From NCBI GenBank assembly GCA_933210815.1, contig OW119924.1, forward strand, positions 41,538,748 through 41,602,747: a DNA stretch of 64,000 nucleotides, in the 5' to 3' direction. The notes under the pieces are model-generated. The model was not told the DNA's origin. It searched no databases and was given only the letters and a program-made list of their open reading frames with translations. Shown piece by piece: positions 10,560-22,210 of this stretch. The position numbers were made by a program, and so were the translations under genes. Every line of letters starts with the position of its first letter. The stretch's first letter is position 1. Origin of the DNA: Meta bourneti (lineage: Eukaryota > Arthropoda > Arachnida > Araneae > Tetragnathidae).

Positions 10560-12965
10560 AATGGATCAAGACAAACGGAATGGAATAAATTTAATTAATT
10601 CGGACTATCAGATAAGACGATACTTAAATTAGTGAACAACTTTAGTTCTTACGTACGCTAGTATCTGAGACACTTCTTTGGCTTCTATACTAGGCACTAC
10701 TAGGCTATACTAGGCGTACTATAAATAGGCAACTACTACGAAATACTGTTATATCACCATCAAGGTGCCTATCTTCAGGAGCTGTTTTCACACAGGAGTT
10801 ACTTAATTGAAAAACTGTTTATTAATATCAGCTCTACTGCGCTCTAGGTCTACAGCTCTACTGCGCTTATTCATATCCGTTTCTTATTTTATTTTAAGGA
10901 CATAAAGTTTTTTTCGAAAACTCTTTTCTGTTATATAAAACGAAAGTTTTTAAGTTGTATTGAATTAAAATCTATTTTTTTCATTGTTATATTTTCTTTC
11001 TACTTGACTGTTTGCCTCGCTTTCTTTTACAATCGTGATCCCGAAATTTTTTAGGAGTAAATGATTGGCAATTTATTAAAATAAAAGAAATCATTCTCTT
11101 TGTGAGTGGTGAGCACACTTGGATTGCATTGCAATTCGGCCGTGATTTTTCAGTATTTTATTGAGATAAAAAGTGAATTATCTACTTATCTCAGATATAA
11201 ACGGCGTCTATACATGTTATACTATTTCATTTGTGCTTATCAAAGTGTTAAATCAACGATTTCTGTGGATCATAGAACAAGAAATGTTCGGATAATATAA
11301 CACAGGAAATGCTCTAGAACGTATTTCGAAAGGTCACTGAAGGACCTTATCTGTGCATGATAGTGATGCCAAATCCCATTCTTGATCATTCAATACATAT
11401 TACTGAGATTGCATGCCTTAATTAAAAATTTTATAAATCCAACATGTTTTATTAAAATAAATAGAAACTTTAGGAACGTCCTGTATTAACGTGATGGTTA
11501 ACGTTTAACATCCTATTAAAATATATTGTATACATTTTCGTTCTAAATTATCTCGTAAAAAATTGAAAATAAAGAAAATTACATAGGTAGAATATAATTT
11601 ATTTAAAATTGAAAATTGTAGAATGTAATACCAATTAACGTATTATAGAAAACATCTCCTGCAATTAGTTATCTTTTAACTTTTACTAATTTTCCTCCTT
11701 AATTTCTAGTTTAATTTTTCTAAAATCTATGCACCAAATATATTACGTGTGTCAGTAATTCTAAGAAATAAAATGATTAAAATAAGATATATAGCATTAA
11801 AGATACATTTTGGCGTCAAAAGCCTCGAAATCAAGATTACAAGCAATTGGAACGACTGCACGCTTGTTGTTGTGAACAGATATGCATACACGGTAAAATA
11901 CATGCTGATCAAAAACTTTGTACATCTAGAATTCAACTTACACTTCTTGAAAGTTGAAATTTAAAGAAAATACCTTTCCAAAGTGTTTGCTTACGGTAGT
12001 CATCTGTATCCTCATACTTGATTTATCAATTGTTTTAATTGAACTTAGATAGTTTTTACATATTTATTGCCGAACATTTTGGGAACTCCAAATTAAATAA
12101 CGTCTGTTGAGGGTGATTAAGATTAAATCCTTTCATTCACAACACCAGATGAACAGCGTTCATTTTACAGCATGAATAGGTGATTTTAATTTGAGAGGAG
12201 AGCCTAAAAATGTTTTTCACATTAATAATTATGAATGAGAAATTTTTTAATTGACTTTTGTATCTTCTTTTTGAGACAGGAATTTTAAGGGGAGTATTAA
12301 AATTATTGATTCTCATTTATACCTAGTATTATTTCTACAATGTATGATATGAAAGCAGCGAAAACTTTAAAAGAATTTTAAAAGTAATTTGACCTATGAT
12401 CTGAAAACTATGACATCAATAAGTGATGTTTTGTCTTGACACAATACTTATTTTATGACAATACTTATTTTATTTTTCTGAGTCCAATAGAAGGTATAAC
12501 AAATTACTATGAAGAGTTTATAAAATAAAAGAATGAGCAGAGTTAACAGAAAATGATAGTTCAATAATAGGTTTGGATGTATTCTGAGATTAAATGTTTT
12601 CTAAAGATTATATCCTCCTGTTGCTCTTATCTAATTCTAAATGAAATAGATAAAGATAATATACATTGCTTTTTTATCAAGAACAGAGATATTTAGAGAG
12701 ATTTTTGAGACAAGCCTTCAAATGTTATATAAGTTTAAATTATAGCTTAAGTATCAGAAAAAATATTTGAAAATGACCAGTTAAACCAAATATTTAGACA
12801 TTGCATAAACGGAATTAATTTATGTACTTGAAATTTTCCTTAGAAGGTAATATGGAGCTTACACGGATAGTGTAATTACTGTTTGATATCAACAATCTAA
12901 TTGCAGTACAGATATATAATTTACAATTAACAATCAATAAGTAACTTTTTAGTGTATAGTCCTAT
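10560..12965. other. AT-rich intergenic sequence
   Basis: No supported gene. At about 10680-10730 there is a short repetitive run built on ACTAGGC(T)ATACTAGG. At about 10825-10865 the motif CAGCTCTACTGCGCT occurs twice. Overlapping ORFs of about 70 codons on both strands near 11.73-11.96 kb look like chance. Confidence 0.5.
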
Positions 12966-12969
12966 AAAG

Positions 12970-13490
12970 AAGAAACAGTGATATTAGTTCTTTTTATGAA
13001 ACACAATGCCTAAGAAGCGATACATCGCCAACTTCCAGCAGCAAGCCCTATCATATGTTGCGATCTTTATCAGAGCCTTCCTTCCGATCCCCTCATAATG
13101 TTTATGATGAAGCTTGTTAAGGAAAGAACCCCTTTTCACTTCAAAGAAAGGACAATTTTCCCCCAAACAAGGGATAACTTGATTTTGTCAAGTTCTCCCT
13201 TTTTTTCTCTATATCATCTTTGACACTGCGGATATAAACGTTCTTTTCTTCCCAACAATATGCGGTTGCAGTTTACTTCCGGGACAGTGGCTTCGAAACT
13301 TAAAGCGTGAGTTGATGCTCGAAAATTGCTGGTTTACAAAAAAAGGGAGGGTATTTTTTTCCATCCTCAAATAATATTTTCCCACGTATCGTGGAGGATT
13401 TATCCATACAAGGGAGTAAGTTATGGAACACATCGTCCATTACCTCGTTTCACCACTTTTCCTCTGAGCTATTCGATCTTTCTTCACATC
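12970..13490. promoter_or_regulatory. Moderately GC-rich island, possible regulatory block
   Basis: The base composition departs from the AT-rich flanks. Motifs of interest are TTTATGATG-type sites near 13098 (Hox-like) and CTTTATCAG near 13065 (GATA-like). ORFs in it are short and overlap poorly. Regulatory function is a guess from composition. Confidence 0.25.
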
Positions 13491-15980
13491 TAAGGAGGTT
13501 CAAACTTTTATTGTTTGCTTTTTGTTATGCTTAACAGCGTCGAATAAGCTACGGATATAGAAAGTCAAATATTACAACATCTATAAAAAATAATTTCGTG
13601 TAATTCCTTTGATATAAACTACTACGTAATGTTTATACTATGTAAAAATGATTTAGAGTAAACATAATACTATTATTATACCGAAATTTAATAGTAGTTA
13701 CATGACTGTTAGACTATCTATAGTCAATATTCTTCCAAAAAGTCAACTTTGTACAATATACGTAAATAATTCTGAAAGATTTATTATGATCACGAATTAA
13801 TTTCCTTAAAGCGACCTTTGAGAGGTTTTAAGTGATTTTTTCCCATCATTTGAAACCATAATTATGTCCAGTCAAAATATCATTCCCCAAATAAAATCCA
13901 CTAATGCATCCACAACAATTTCTTATGTTTACAAACGTTTATCAGCAGCCATTTTATAACGTGATAATTTTAGATGCTGCTTTTGATGTTTTGAAGAAAC
14001 AAATTCATACTAAGTATACCCTTATATTACATTTAATTTAATATATTTGTTGAAACTTGACTCTACCATATATTTTATTTAAGCCAATTACATTATTCAA
14101 TAAAGAATTTCTAACGTTTGTTTCTATGGATTCATGTGTACGAATTTCAAATATGTACTTAATTTTTTGCAGCAGATTTTATATGATGGTTTATTTGATA
14201 CCATGTAAGTACTTCCAAGATTTTATTGAAGTTTAAATTATCAAAATTGTTTAATTTCTATTTGTTAGTGCTTTTTACCTGGTTAATGATTGGAAGCTGT
14301 TAAAAGAGACTAATGGAACACAGTTTTTATGATAGATTAAAAGACTGGGGTTTTCTGTGTACAGAGAAAAAACCGAACAAAATTTTTAAAATTATAGTAC
14401 GCTGATTTAAAAATTTATTCTGTTAAATTGGAAAGATATTTTTATGATTATTTAATGTCAGCATTGGGATAAGAGCACAACATAAACAATTGAATGTTAT
14501 TTATTCTTTCCTTTAACGTTAGCTTGAAAGCTCTAATTCTTAATAGCTTAAACATATTTCCATCTGCATCATTATCTCAATTCATTAATGAAAAGAACAG
14601 TAAATTTCTAAGTTCCTCGTACTTTAAATACCTCAAAATTCAAATAATTTTGGAATATGGAGCATATGGGGCATCTAATATTAAATTAGTCTATAAGACT
14701 TTTTGATATCTTCCGAAATAATCTTCCTATCAAGCAACAATTTTTTTTATTGTGTTACTGTTAAAGCCCCAACAAGATCTGCGAAATGTTTCCTTAAATT
14801 AGTATTTTATAAGCAATGTTAATTATGAAATTAGTATTCAAAAATGATTATTATCAATCTTCATTTTTTATTTCAGACTACTTTAACTCACGAGAAACAT
14901 AAAAAGCTTTTGAATTTATTTAAAACTTACCTCGTCCGGCTTTACAACTTCTGAAAAGTTGAAGCACTATTTCAATTATAAACAGCTTACTTTAATCGAA
15001 AATAAAGAGAATACCACAAATAAGAATAAATATTTACTTACGCTGATGATAAATGTACCAGCGGGATGAAGAGTTTAGAAACTTGAATTATTTTCAATGG
15101 TCAACAAAATAATTATGAAGTGTCGGAAAGGTTTCCTCCATTACAGTGTCATCTAATTGATTCCCTTCCTAAAACTCAACTTTAGTATTCTTTTTCAGTT
15201 TAATAATCTCGAAGGTGAAATAAAATGGACCTGTAATATCAAATAGATCCTGCAAGAATCTGCCAATTAATTGGAATGAAGAAAATCCAGTTTTCCTTCG
15301 AAAAGTGCAATGTTGTTTTTGTAAAGTATCCGTATTAGAAAGGAAAAAGCACATTTACAGAAATTGGAAACTCCATTCTTTATTGCTTTTTTTTGCATTA
15401 CACATTCTAATATGCAGGAGAAAACTACTTTTGCATAGATTTTAAACAAATTCTGAAAGAAATTCGGGTACAAATGGAATATTATCTTCCTGCACATATC
15501 AAAGAGAGTACACCAATGTAGTTTATGATAATAAGTATTGTAATCATGTCATGAAACTATAAATATGTTTAAATTGCTATAAGTTATCAACTAATTTTGT
15601 AATAAAGCGTTTAAAATTCTTTATTTTAAAATTCATGCATTAATTTCTATGTATTTATCAGCTTTACCTTTATAAAAATAAAAATAATTCTACCTAGAAA
15701 AATGTATAAAATATGTTACGATTATTGATGAGAAAATAAATTGAATTAGCAAATTTGAGAATTGAGTAATGTTATAATTTATTTTTACACGAGGAAAAAT
15801 AATTAAGATATTTTATCAATCAATGAAGTTTTTAATGGACTATAGTTTATTTCAAGTTATTCATTATTAAGTTCGTCATTATGTACAGCCTTTTTACCCT
15901 GCAAGCATGGTTATTTCCTATATTGTATTCATTTTAAATGGTGATCATTATTGGAACTTTATTCATAGATTTCTGGCAAT
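13491..15980. other. AT-rich intergenic sequence, nothing recognised
   Basis: No domain, RNA gene or repeat was recognised. Two overlapping minus-strand ORFs at 15169-15497 (61 and 76 codons) have no features that would mark them as real. Confidence 0.5.
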
Positions 15981-16049
15981 CTTCCTTAGCTAAAAAATTA
16001 TAACCGCCACTTTTTTCTATTAAACGTCTGATACTAATAGTTTACTATG

Positions 16050-17127
16050 CATTGAAATAATGAAATTAGGGGTAAACTTTTGGTATTGTATAAAGGTCAA
16101 TTCCATGTCAAACCGCACAGTCTCAAAACCGACAAACTCCGATTTGTTTTTATTTGAATCATTTGTTGCCCAGCCATATATAAGAAATTTTGGAACTTTT
16201 AGGTTCCTTCTTGCAATAGTTTTTTTATTTATATTCATTTTAAATTTGAAAATTGGGCATTCTTTCATGATTTTACAATCATTAATTCCCTTATGCGATA
16301 GAACTAAATTATAGCTTATTTTGAAGATAAATGTACAGCCTTTCTAATGATGTATAAGATGAACTTCTGAATGATCTTTTTAGTTAACGGTCATTCGATT
16401 CGGCTTTAAATTACTAAAAATGAGTCTTATAAATTTTTTTCACAAAAATATATGTTAAAGGTAAGCTATTTATCTTTATTTCTGAAATTTTTATGCTATA
16501 ACATGCATGTATACGCAGCAAAAAATATTCTAAGATTGAATCATGTTATCAGTACACATAAACACTTTTATCGTTTCATCTAACTGTCCGATCGGGTTCA
16601 TATGGGCTTATTTTGTAGATAAAAGCACAATATTTTTAATGATATATTACAATATACTATAAATGACCTTTTCAATTTTAAAGTCACTCAATACGACCTA
16701 GTGTATTTTTTTCTTAAAAAAACTATAAGAGATTACTATTTATCTTTTCTTTCTGGAAGTTTCAAGTAAGGACACACATTGGTTCATAGTAAAACAAATA
16801 TTAGAAGTAAATAGAATCACAAAGAAAACACATAAACACCTGTATCTTTTGAACTAATTGTCAAATCGGGATTAAATAGGGTTTATTTTATAGATAAATG
16901 GATAACCTTTCCAATGATGCTTTACATAGTGCAATTTTTATTTGTTTTAAATTAAATATTAAAAATGCAGGTGTTCAGGATCAAAGATCAAACTAAATAA
17001 ACTTGAATTTAAAATGTCACTCATAGGGTCATGGCCTGAACCTGTGAGACACCCGTATCATTTGATCTGATTTAACAATCAGGTCAAAAGATACAGGTGT
17101 CTGTATGTTTTTTTACGATTCTATTTA
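16050..17127. repeat. Old repeat cluster, left of Tc1 insertion
   Basis: Several diverged units share a block of the form ATAAACACCTGTATCTTTTG ... GGGTTTATTTTATAGATAAA ... CCTTTC(C/T)AATGATG. Copies are visible around 16.30, 16.56-16.65 and 16.82-16.92 kb. Each is near a TCACTCA..GGTCATG-type motif, and some are in opposite orientation. The block ends in a hairpin at 17046-17105 and is then interrupted by the Tc1-like element. The family was not identified. Confidence 0.6.
17046..17105. repeat. Imperfect hairpin next to Tc1 insertion
   Basis: AGACACCCGTATCATTTGAT pairs, with a few mismatches, with the complement around ATCAGGTCAAAAGATACAGG and the following TGTCT. The arms are about 24 bases with a short AT-rich loop. 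The arms are repeat-unit ends in opposite orientation. Confidence 0.7.
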
Positions 17128-18526
17128 CACTGCTGGCCACCGTAAATGCAACACCCTGAAGGAAGCATGCAAATAATATGAAATTTACAACATGCATTAG
17201 CGGAGGTGAGATATGCAAATGATTAGAATTTCAGCGCAGACGCACATCACGCGCGTCTGTGGCGCCACTTCAAAGCTCTATTTAAGGCTTGGAGATTTCG
17301 ACGATTTCAAGTACGGCAATTGTGTTTTTCTTGTGGTTTTTCAAAAAAACGATCAATTATGCCTCGTAGAAAACAGCGATCATCTTTTGATCAAGTATCC
17401 GAGTTCGACAGAGGAAGGATAGTGGCCTACCGAGATTGTGGATTATCTTTCAGGGAAATCGGTAGTCGTGTTGGACGAAACCAAACAACTGTAATGCGGA
17501 TATGTGATCGTTGGATGCAGGAGGGTACGACGTGTTCGATCGCATCCACCTCAGTGCACCACTTCACGTGATGACAGGCATATTGTGCGTATGGCAGTGA
17601 CGGATCGCTCAGCCACATCACGAACCATAGCACAGCACATTCAGTCTGTACCGCATCATCCAGTGTCTGCGCGTACCATTCGACGCCGTTTACAGCAGAG
17701 TGGTCTGTCCGCAAGACGTCCATTGCTTCGTCTACCCTTGACGCAGAACCACAGACGTTTCCGCCGCCAATGGTGCGATGAAAGAAGGATGTGGACGGCA
17801 GAATGGAATGAAATTGTCTTTACTGACGAGTCACGCTTCTGTCTGCAACACCACGATGGTCGGATTTGAGTCTGGAGACACCGTGGAGAGAGGATGCTGA
17901 ACAGCTGCGTTATACACCGCCACACTGGTCCTGCACCGGGTATTATGGTATGGGGCGGTATTGGATATCACTCTCGCACTCCTCTAGTACGCATTGCCGG
18001 TACTTTAAACAGCCAGCGCTACATCTCCGAGGTGTTGGAGCCAGTTGTCCTTCCTTACCTTCAGGGCTTGCCCACAGCCATATTTCAACAGGGTAATGCG
18101 CGACCACACGTGGCACGCATTGTCCAAGGGTTCTTCGTCAATCGCCAGATTGAATTGCTTCCCTGGCCAGCTCGCTCTCCGGATCTTTCGCCGATAGAAA
18201 ACATGTGGTCCATGGTTGCTCAACGATTGACCCAGAATACATCCCCAGCTGCCACACCAGATCAACTTTGGCAACGTGTGGAAGCTGCTTGGTCTGCTGT
18301 ACCCCAAGAACACATCCAAAGTCTCTTTGAATCAATGCCGAGGCGTGTGGCAGCGGTGATCTCCAACAATGGCGGCTACTCTGGCTACTGATTTTGGCAG
18401 GAACCACACTTCACAGAAGTCTATAAATTTAATCATTTGATACTTGGTCAACATGTTATCTACAAAATAAATTTTGTTGTGATATCTCTGTCTTTCTTGG
18501 TGTTGCAATTTGGGTGGCCAGCAGTG
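17128..18526 (+). mobile_element. Tc1-like transposon, 1399 bp, inactive
   Basis: Terminal inverted repeats of 28 bases start CACTGCTGGCCACC at the left end, with the complement at the right end. About 25 of the 28 positions agree. The element is flanked by TA on both sides (17126-17127 and 18527-18528), the usual Tc1/mariner target duplication. It carries one transposase gene on the plus strand, broken in three ways. It interrupts an older repeat cluster, so it is younger than its surroundings. The length is normal for a full Tc1-type copy, so decay is by point changes and a small indel rather than by large deletion. Confidence 0.95.
17359..18391 (+). pseudogene. Tc1-type DDE transposase pseudogene
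   Basis: The start at 17359 (MPRRKQR) follows the 5' terminal region. Domains in order are a paired-like helix-turn-helix (GRIVAYRDCGLSFREIG, then GRNQTTVMRICDRW) and a second DNA-binding part ending in RTIRRRLQQSGLSARRP. The DDE catalytic core has the first Asp in IVFTDESRF and the Glu in SPDLSPIENMW, and the product ends NNGGYSGY. The spacing of the last two catalytic positions is 34 residues, the Tc1 pattern (DD34E). Defects seen: a frameshift near 17528-17540; a TGA at 17867-17869 in the place of an Arg codon, consistent with CpG decay; and GGT at 18092-18094, giving QQGNARPH where the family has Asp. The product could not be active. Confidence 0.93.
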
Positions 18527-18528
18527 TA

Positions 18529-18960
18529 CTTTGAATATTTGTTTTATTAGAATCATTGCGTGTTCCAATTTAAAACTTTCAAAAGTAGAAAAAATATAAA
18601 TAAATTTCTTAATTTAAGGTCAGAAGTGGGACAAATCGTTTGACTAAATTTTAAAAATGTTACTCACAAGGTCATGCGATATATTGTTATAAAGGGTGCA
18701 CTTATCTGCAAAATAAGCTCTCATTCAATCTGATAGGGTAATTGTATCTAGAGATACGGACGAGTTAATGATTATAGAAGTGTGAAAAATCTCACAATTT
18801 TTCTACTTTAAAATTAATGTAAATAAAAAGCTATTCCAAATAGGAAGCCAAAAATTTTTAGAATTCCTTGTATGTGGTTGGGTGACAAATTAGCTAAGTT
18901 TTAAAAACTCCAGAGAGGATCGGATTGAAAATTTCCGTTTCGTTGTGCGTATTGGCATTT
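18529..18960. repeat. Old repeat cluster, right of Tc1 insertion
   Basis: The TTACTCACAAGGTCATGCG motif near 18660 matches the TCACTCATAGGGTCATGGC motif near 17020. At about 18700-18790 an inverted copy of the AGATAAA..GCACA block is found. This continues the cluster that begins at about 16.05 kb, split by the Tc1-like element. Confidence 0.55.
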
Positions 18961-19059
18961 AATGAACCAAATATTGTTTTATTAATTCTCTAGTTCATTC
19001 AATGAATTTGCAATTTTAAATTTTTGTTTAAGTCCTGTTACAAGAATGCATTCGTGCTT

Positions 19060-19260
19060 ATATTAACCTGAGTATTTGCAATCGTTATCCGATCACCCTT
19101 CATTTGTGGGTTTCGCACTCGCCGAGTTTGGTGACTATTTGTGGTTTGTTGCTCACGCGATAATTTTGTTATATGAGGGCTAATTTCACCTATGGTTTTA
19201 AGTGGATTCCGTACTACTTTCAACATCTATGCCAAGACCAGGATGTGAATCTAATGCCCT
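19060..19260 (-). repeat. SINE family B copy, degraded, minus strand
   Basis: It matches the repeat at 10425-10558 over its body: GGGCTAATTTCACCTATGG, AAGTGGATTCC, then ACATCTATGCCAAGACCAGG. The tRNA-like head is largely eroded; only a weak B-box complement, GTGAATCTAATGCCC, remains. Confidence 0.6.
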
Positions 19261-21540
19261 ATTTGTGTAAACAAAGCAAATTATCTTTACCAATTAGTTG
19301 TAACAACTCAAAATAAATGTTTAACTTAATTTCATTTGCTTCCATTTGAAAAGCAATAAAAAATATCCTTTCTTCAAAACATCCTATATATTTTCTTTAA
19401 ATGAATTAAGCAAAATTACCGTAGCCGTAAAATTTTATTTTTACTTTCCAAATTAAATTCACGTTCAACATGGAAACAAGAAATGGACGTCTACAAATTT
19501 CCTGTTGTTTTACTCTCGTAACTTACAACAGAATGTAGTTTGTAGGCTTCTTTTCATCTATATTGTATATTTCAGTTTAAGAATATGCTCAATAAATTTC
19601 TCTACAAAATCATGCAACCACTTATACGTTCTAAAGTCCTTTTCTATATTAACTTCGAAGTTTCAGGAAACTTATTCGCTTCCTAACATTGTTGTTTCGA
19701 AAGAAAAGCAATCTATAAATCTAAACACAAAATATAGATTGGAAAGTAAGTTAGAAATGGACATATTTTAAGTCTGAGTGCTCCTACGTTTGAAGATTTA
19801 AGAACATCTTAAAATCGCTTTACGTCAGAAAGGCACATTCTTCAAGAAGGACGTTGGACAATACTGACCGTTCCCTGTTCGCTCTGACGAATTTTTTGTT
19901 CCTCGGAAAAGACTAACATATAAATATCTCAGGACTAAGACAAACGGAACAGATTCTCTGTGATAAAGTAGATGCTTCGGAAGGTTTGATTTCGCTATGA
20001 ATAAAGTCGCTGACATGAAGTGAAAAAGTTCAGAAACTTTACTTTCAAACAGCTTGTACTTGCTTTTGTTCTTGAAAACCTAGAATGGTACTGCAGTGAT
20101 TTCACAAAAGAAAAATTCGAGCTCTGTGCTTCATCGAAAGCCTTAATTGTTTAAGCTATTTTTCTATTTTAATTATTAAAATTCAGGAAAAGGAATATTT
20201 TTTCATTTTCATAGTATTAAAGCGTTTTCAAAAATTTGAGATAGGTTTGGTTTGTCGCTCTACTAATTAGACCTAAATTTGAAACATGCTGATATAAATT
20301 CAATTTGTAAATTGAAAGTTTTAATAAATTAATTAATTTTACGAATTAAATCTCTCACGGGATAAAAATACGATGATTTGTTAGTGAAATAATATTTTTT
20401 ACCTATAAACTACGTCAGATTTTGAAGGAATCTGAAGCTTCATTAGATAGTCAGCAGAGAGATTATTTAGGACAACCTTGGAAAGAACAAAAATTATGTC
20501 TATTTTAGCCATGATCATTTTACATAAACGATAGTTTATTTACAGTATGAGGTATTCATAATGGCTGAAGCACTTTTTATAATGTGTGAGTTATATCTTT
20601 CCATTTTAACTAGAAGTTTCCAGTTCTACCAAAATTCTGAAATTATTCATATATTTTGAAACAAATAATGCAAGTGTAATTAATCTTAAAATCTGTATAA
20701 ATCATATTCCATACAAGAAAGTCAAACAACGGTGACTTGTATGTGTGGAAATAGTTTTATTCAAATTCTAGTTACGTTTATATTATTATGACTATTAAAT
20801 GCAAAATTTCATCAGGTTTTAATGCTGGTACTAAGACTCGAGCAGTAAATTTAAGCTTGAATATGTGTTAACGCAGAAATAATTTAAAAACATGAGACTG
20901 TTTTATTAATCCAAAAGTGTAGTGTGTAGTACGAAAAGATCATTACATGCGTATATGCACCTGTGATGCATATGACATTATGTCTAATGTTTTTTAAAAG
21001 ATACTTTTTACAATTATTTTGTTCAACTTATTTTGTTCTTTCTAATGGTATAAAGTACTATGTGCAGTTTTAACATTAACAGATTTGCCTCTAAAAAACT
21101 ATTTGAGTAATTGAGCGGGTAGAAAATAAAATTTTAAACTGCTCTCCTGAAAAAGCTTGTTTTTTAAACATAGTGTCCTATGCCTCAGGTACAGATATAT
21201 TTTACTTACAATTTATGGTAACTCACCCCAAATGAGGGAAATATAAAATGAATGATTGATTCCAAAATATAATTAAGCTATTCGAAGGATGATTTCCCAA
21301 AACAACTATATTATTTTCCACCATATTATTAAGTAAAGGCAACAGTTTGAAGCGTTATACGTTGTTACGGACAGACAAGTAAGAGTACTTACAAATATTT
21401 GACTGACAAAATTATGAACTTGAGCGTATATTGCTAACAATATACGTTCATTCATCATATCTTTTCATCTTCTAGATACGTTGGAGGAGATATCGGGTTT
21501 CAAAATCAGCCTTTCAACTGTCATTATTTTAAATCGTCAT
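19261..21540. other. AT-rich intergenic sequence, nothing recognised
   Basis: ORFs at 19505-19771 (+) and 19825-20016 (-) show no domain. No repeat or RNA feature identified. Confidence 0.5.
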
Positions 21541-22210
21541 TTTAAGTAAGCGACTTCATTTATAAGCCTCAAAAGGAATTTAATCTCCCGTCGAGTTGCA
21601 TTTAATCCCGATCGGAACTTCATCCGGAAATCGCAGAGGTATTTGATCTACTTTAAAGTGCAGATAATTTAATAAAAGCAAGACAAACCCTCCCCTTTCC
21701 CATTTAAAAGCGGCATTTAGCAATCTCAATCAACACTTACCATACAGTCTCCCCCTACGCTTCGTTTCACAATAATTCGACACCCCCCTTGCACAACCCA
21801 TTCCTGATTGCAGAACCCAAAGTCTCTTCCTCACTAGCGTCGGTCTCTCAACGCTTGCAAAGTGTCGCTGTACCTAATGAATATGTTTAAAGGGGGTCTG
21901 AAACTGCTCTGGGCAGATGGTCGATGATCCAACCCCGATTTCCACCCCTTTCCTAAGTTGATCCCCCCTTCGTTTCAACATAATGAATCCGCCTGCCATC
22001 TGCCGTTCCACCTTAGATCATTGGCTTGAATAGCTTCCCACTTTGGGAATGGGGATGGGAGACGTTTTTTATTAGGTATTTTGTGTTTTATACCCGCCTT
22101 GTAGGCGTTAAGTTAAATTAATTTGTCCTGAGGGGTAGGTGATGATACTGATGTAAAGGGAGTGGGTTTTTTTTTTAGGTTCATTCCCTCTCTCTCTGAC
22201 ACTTTGGTAT
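21540..22210. promoter_or_regulatory. GC-rich, enhancer-like island with E-box inverted repeat
   Basis: The block contrasts sharply with AT-rich flanks and lacks a credible ORF. It contains C-rich runs, CAGATG and CATCTG E-boxes embedded in a long-range inverted pair (GGCAGATGG near 21913 and CCATCTGCC near 21998), and ATAATGAAT/CTAATGAAT homeodomain-type cores. A short CT run lies near 22188. These are features seen in developmental enhancers, but no function is proven. Confidence 0.4.
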
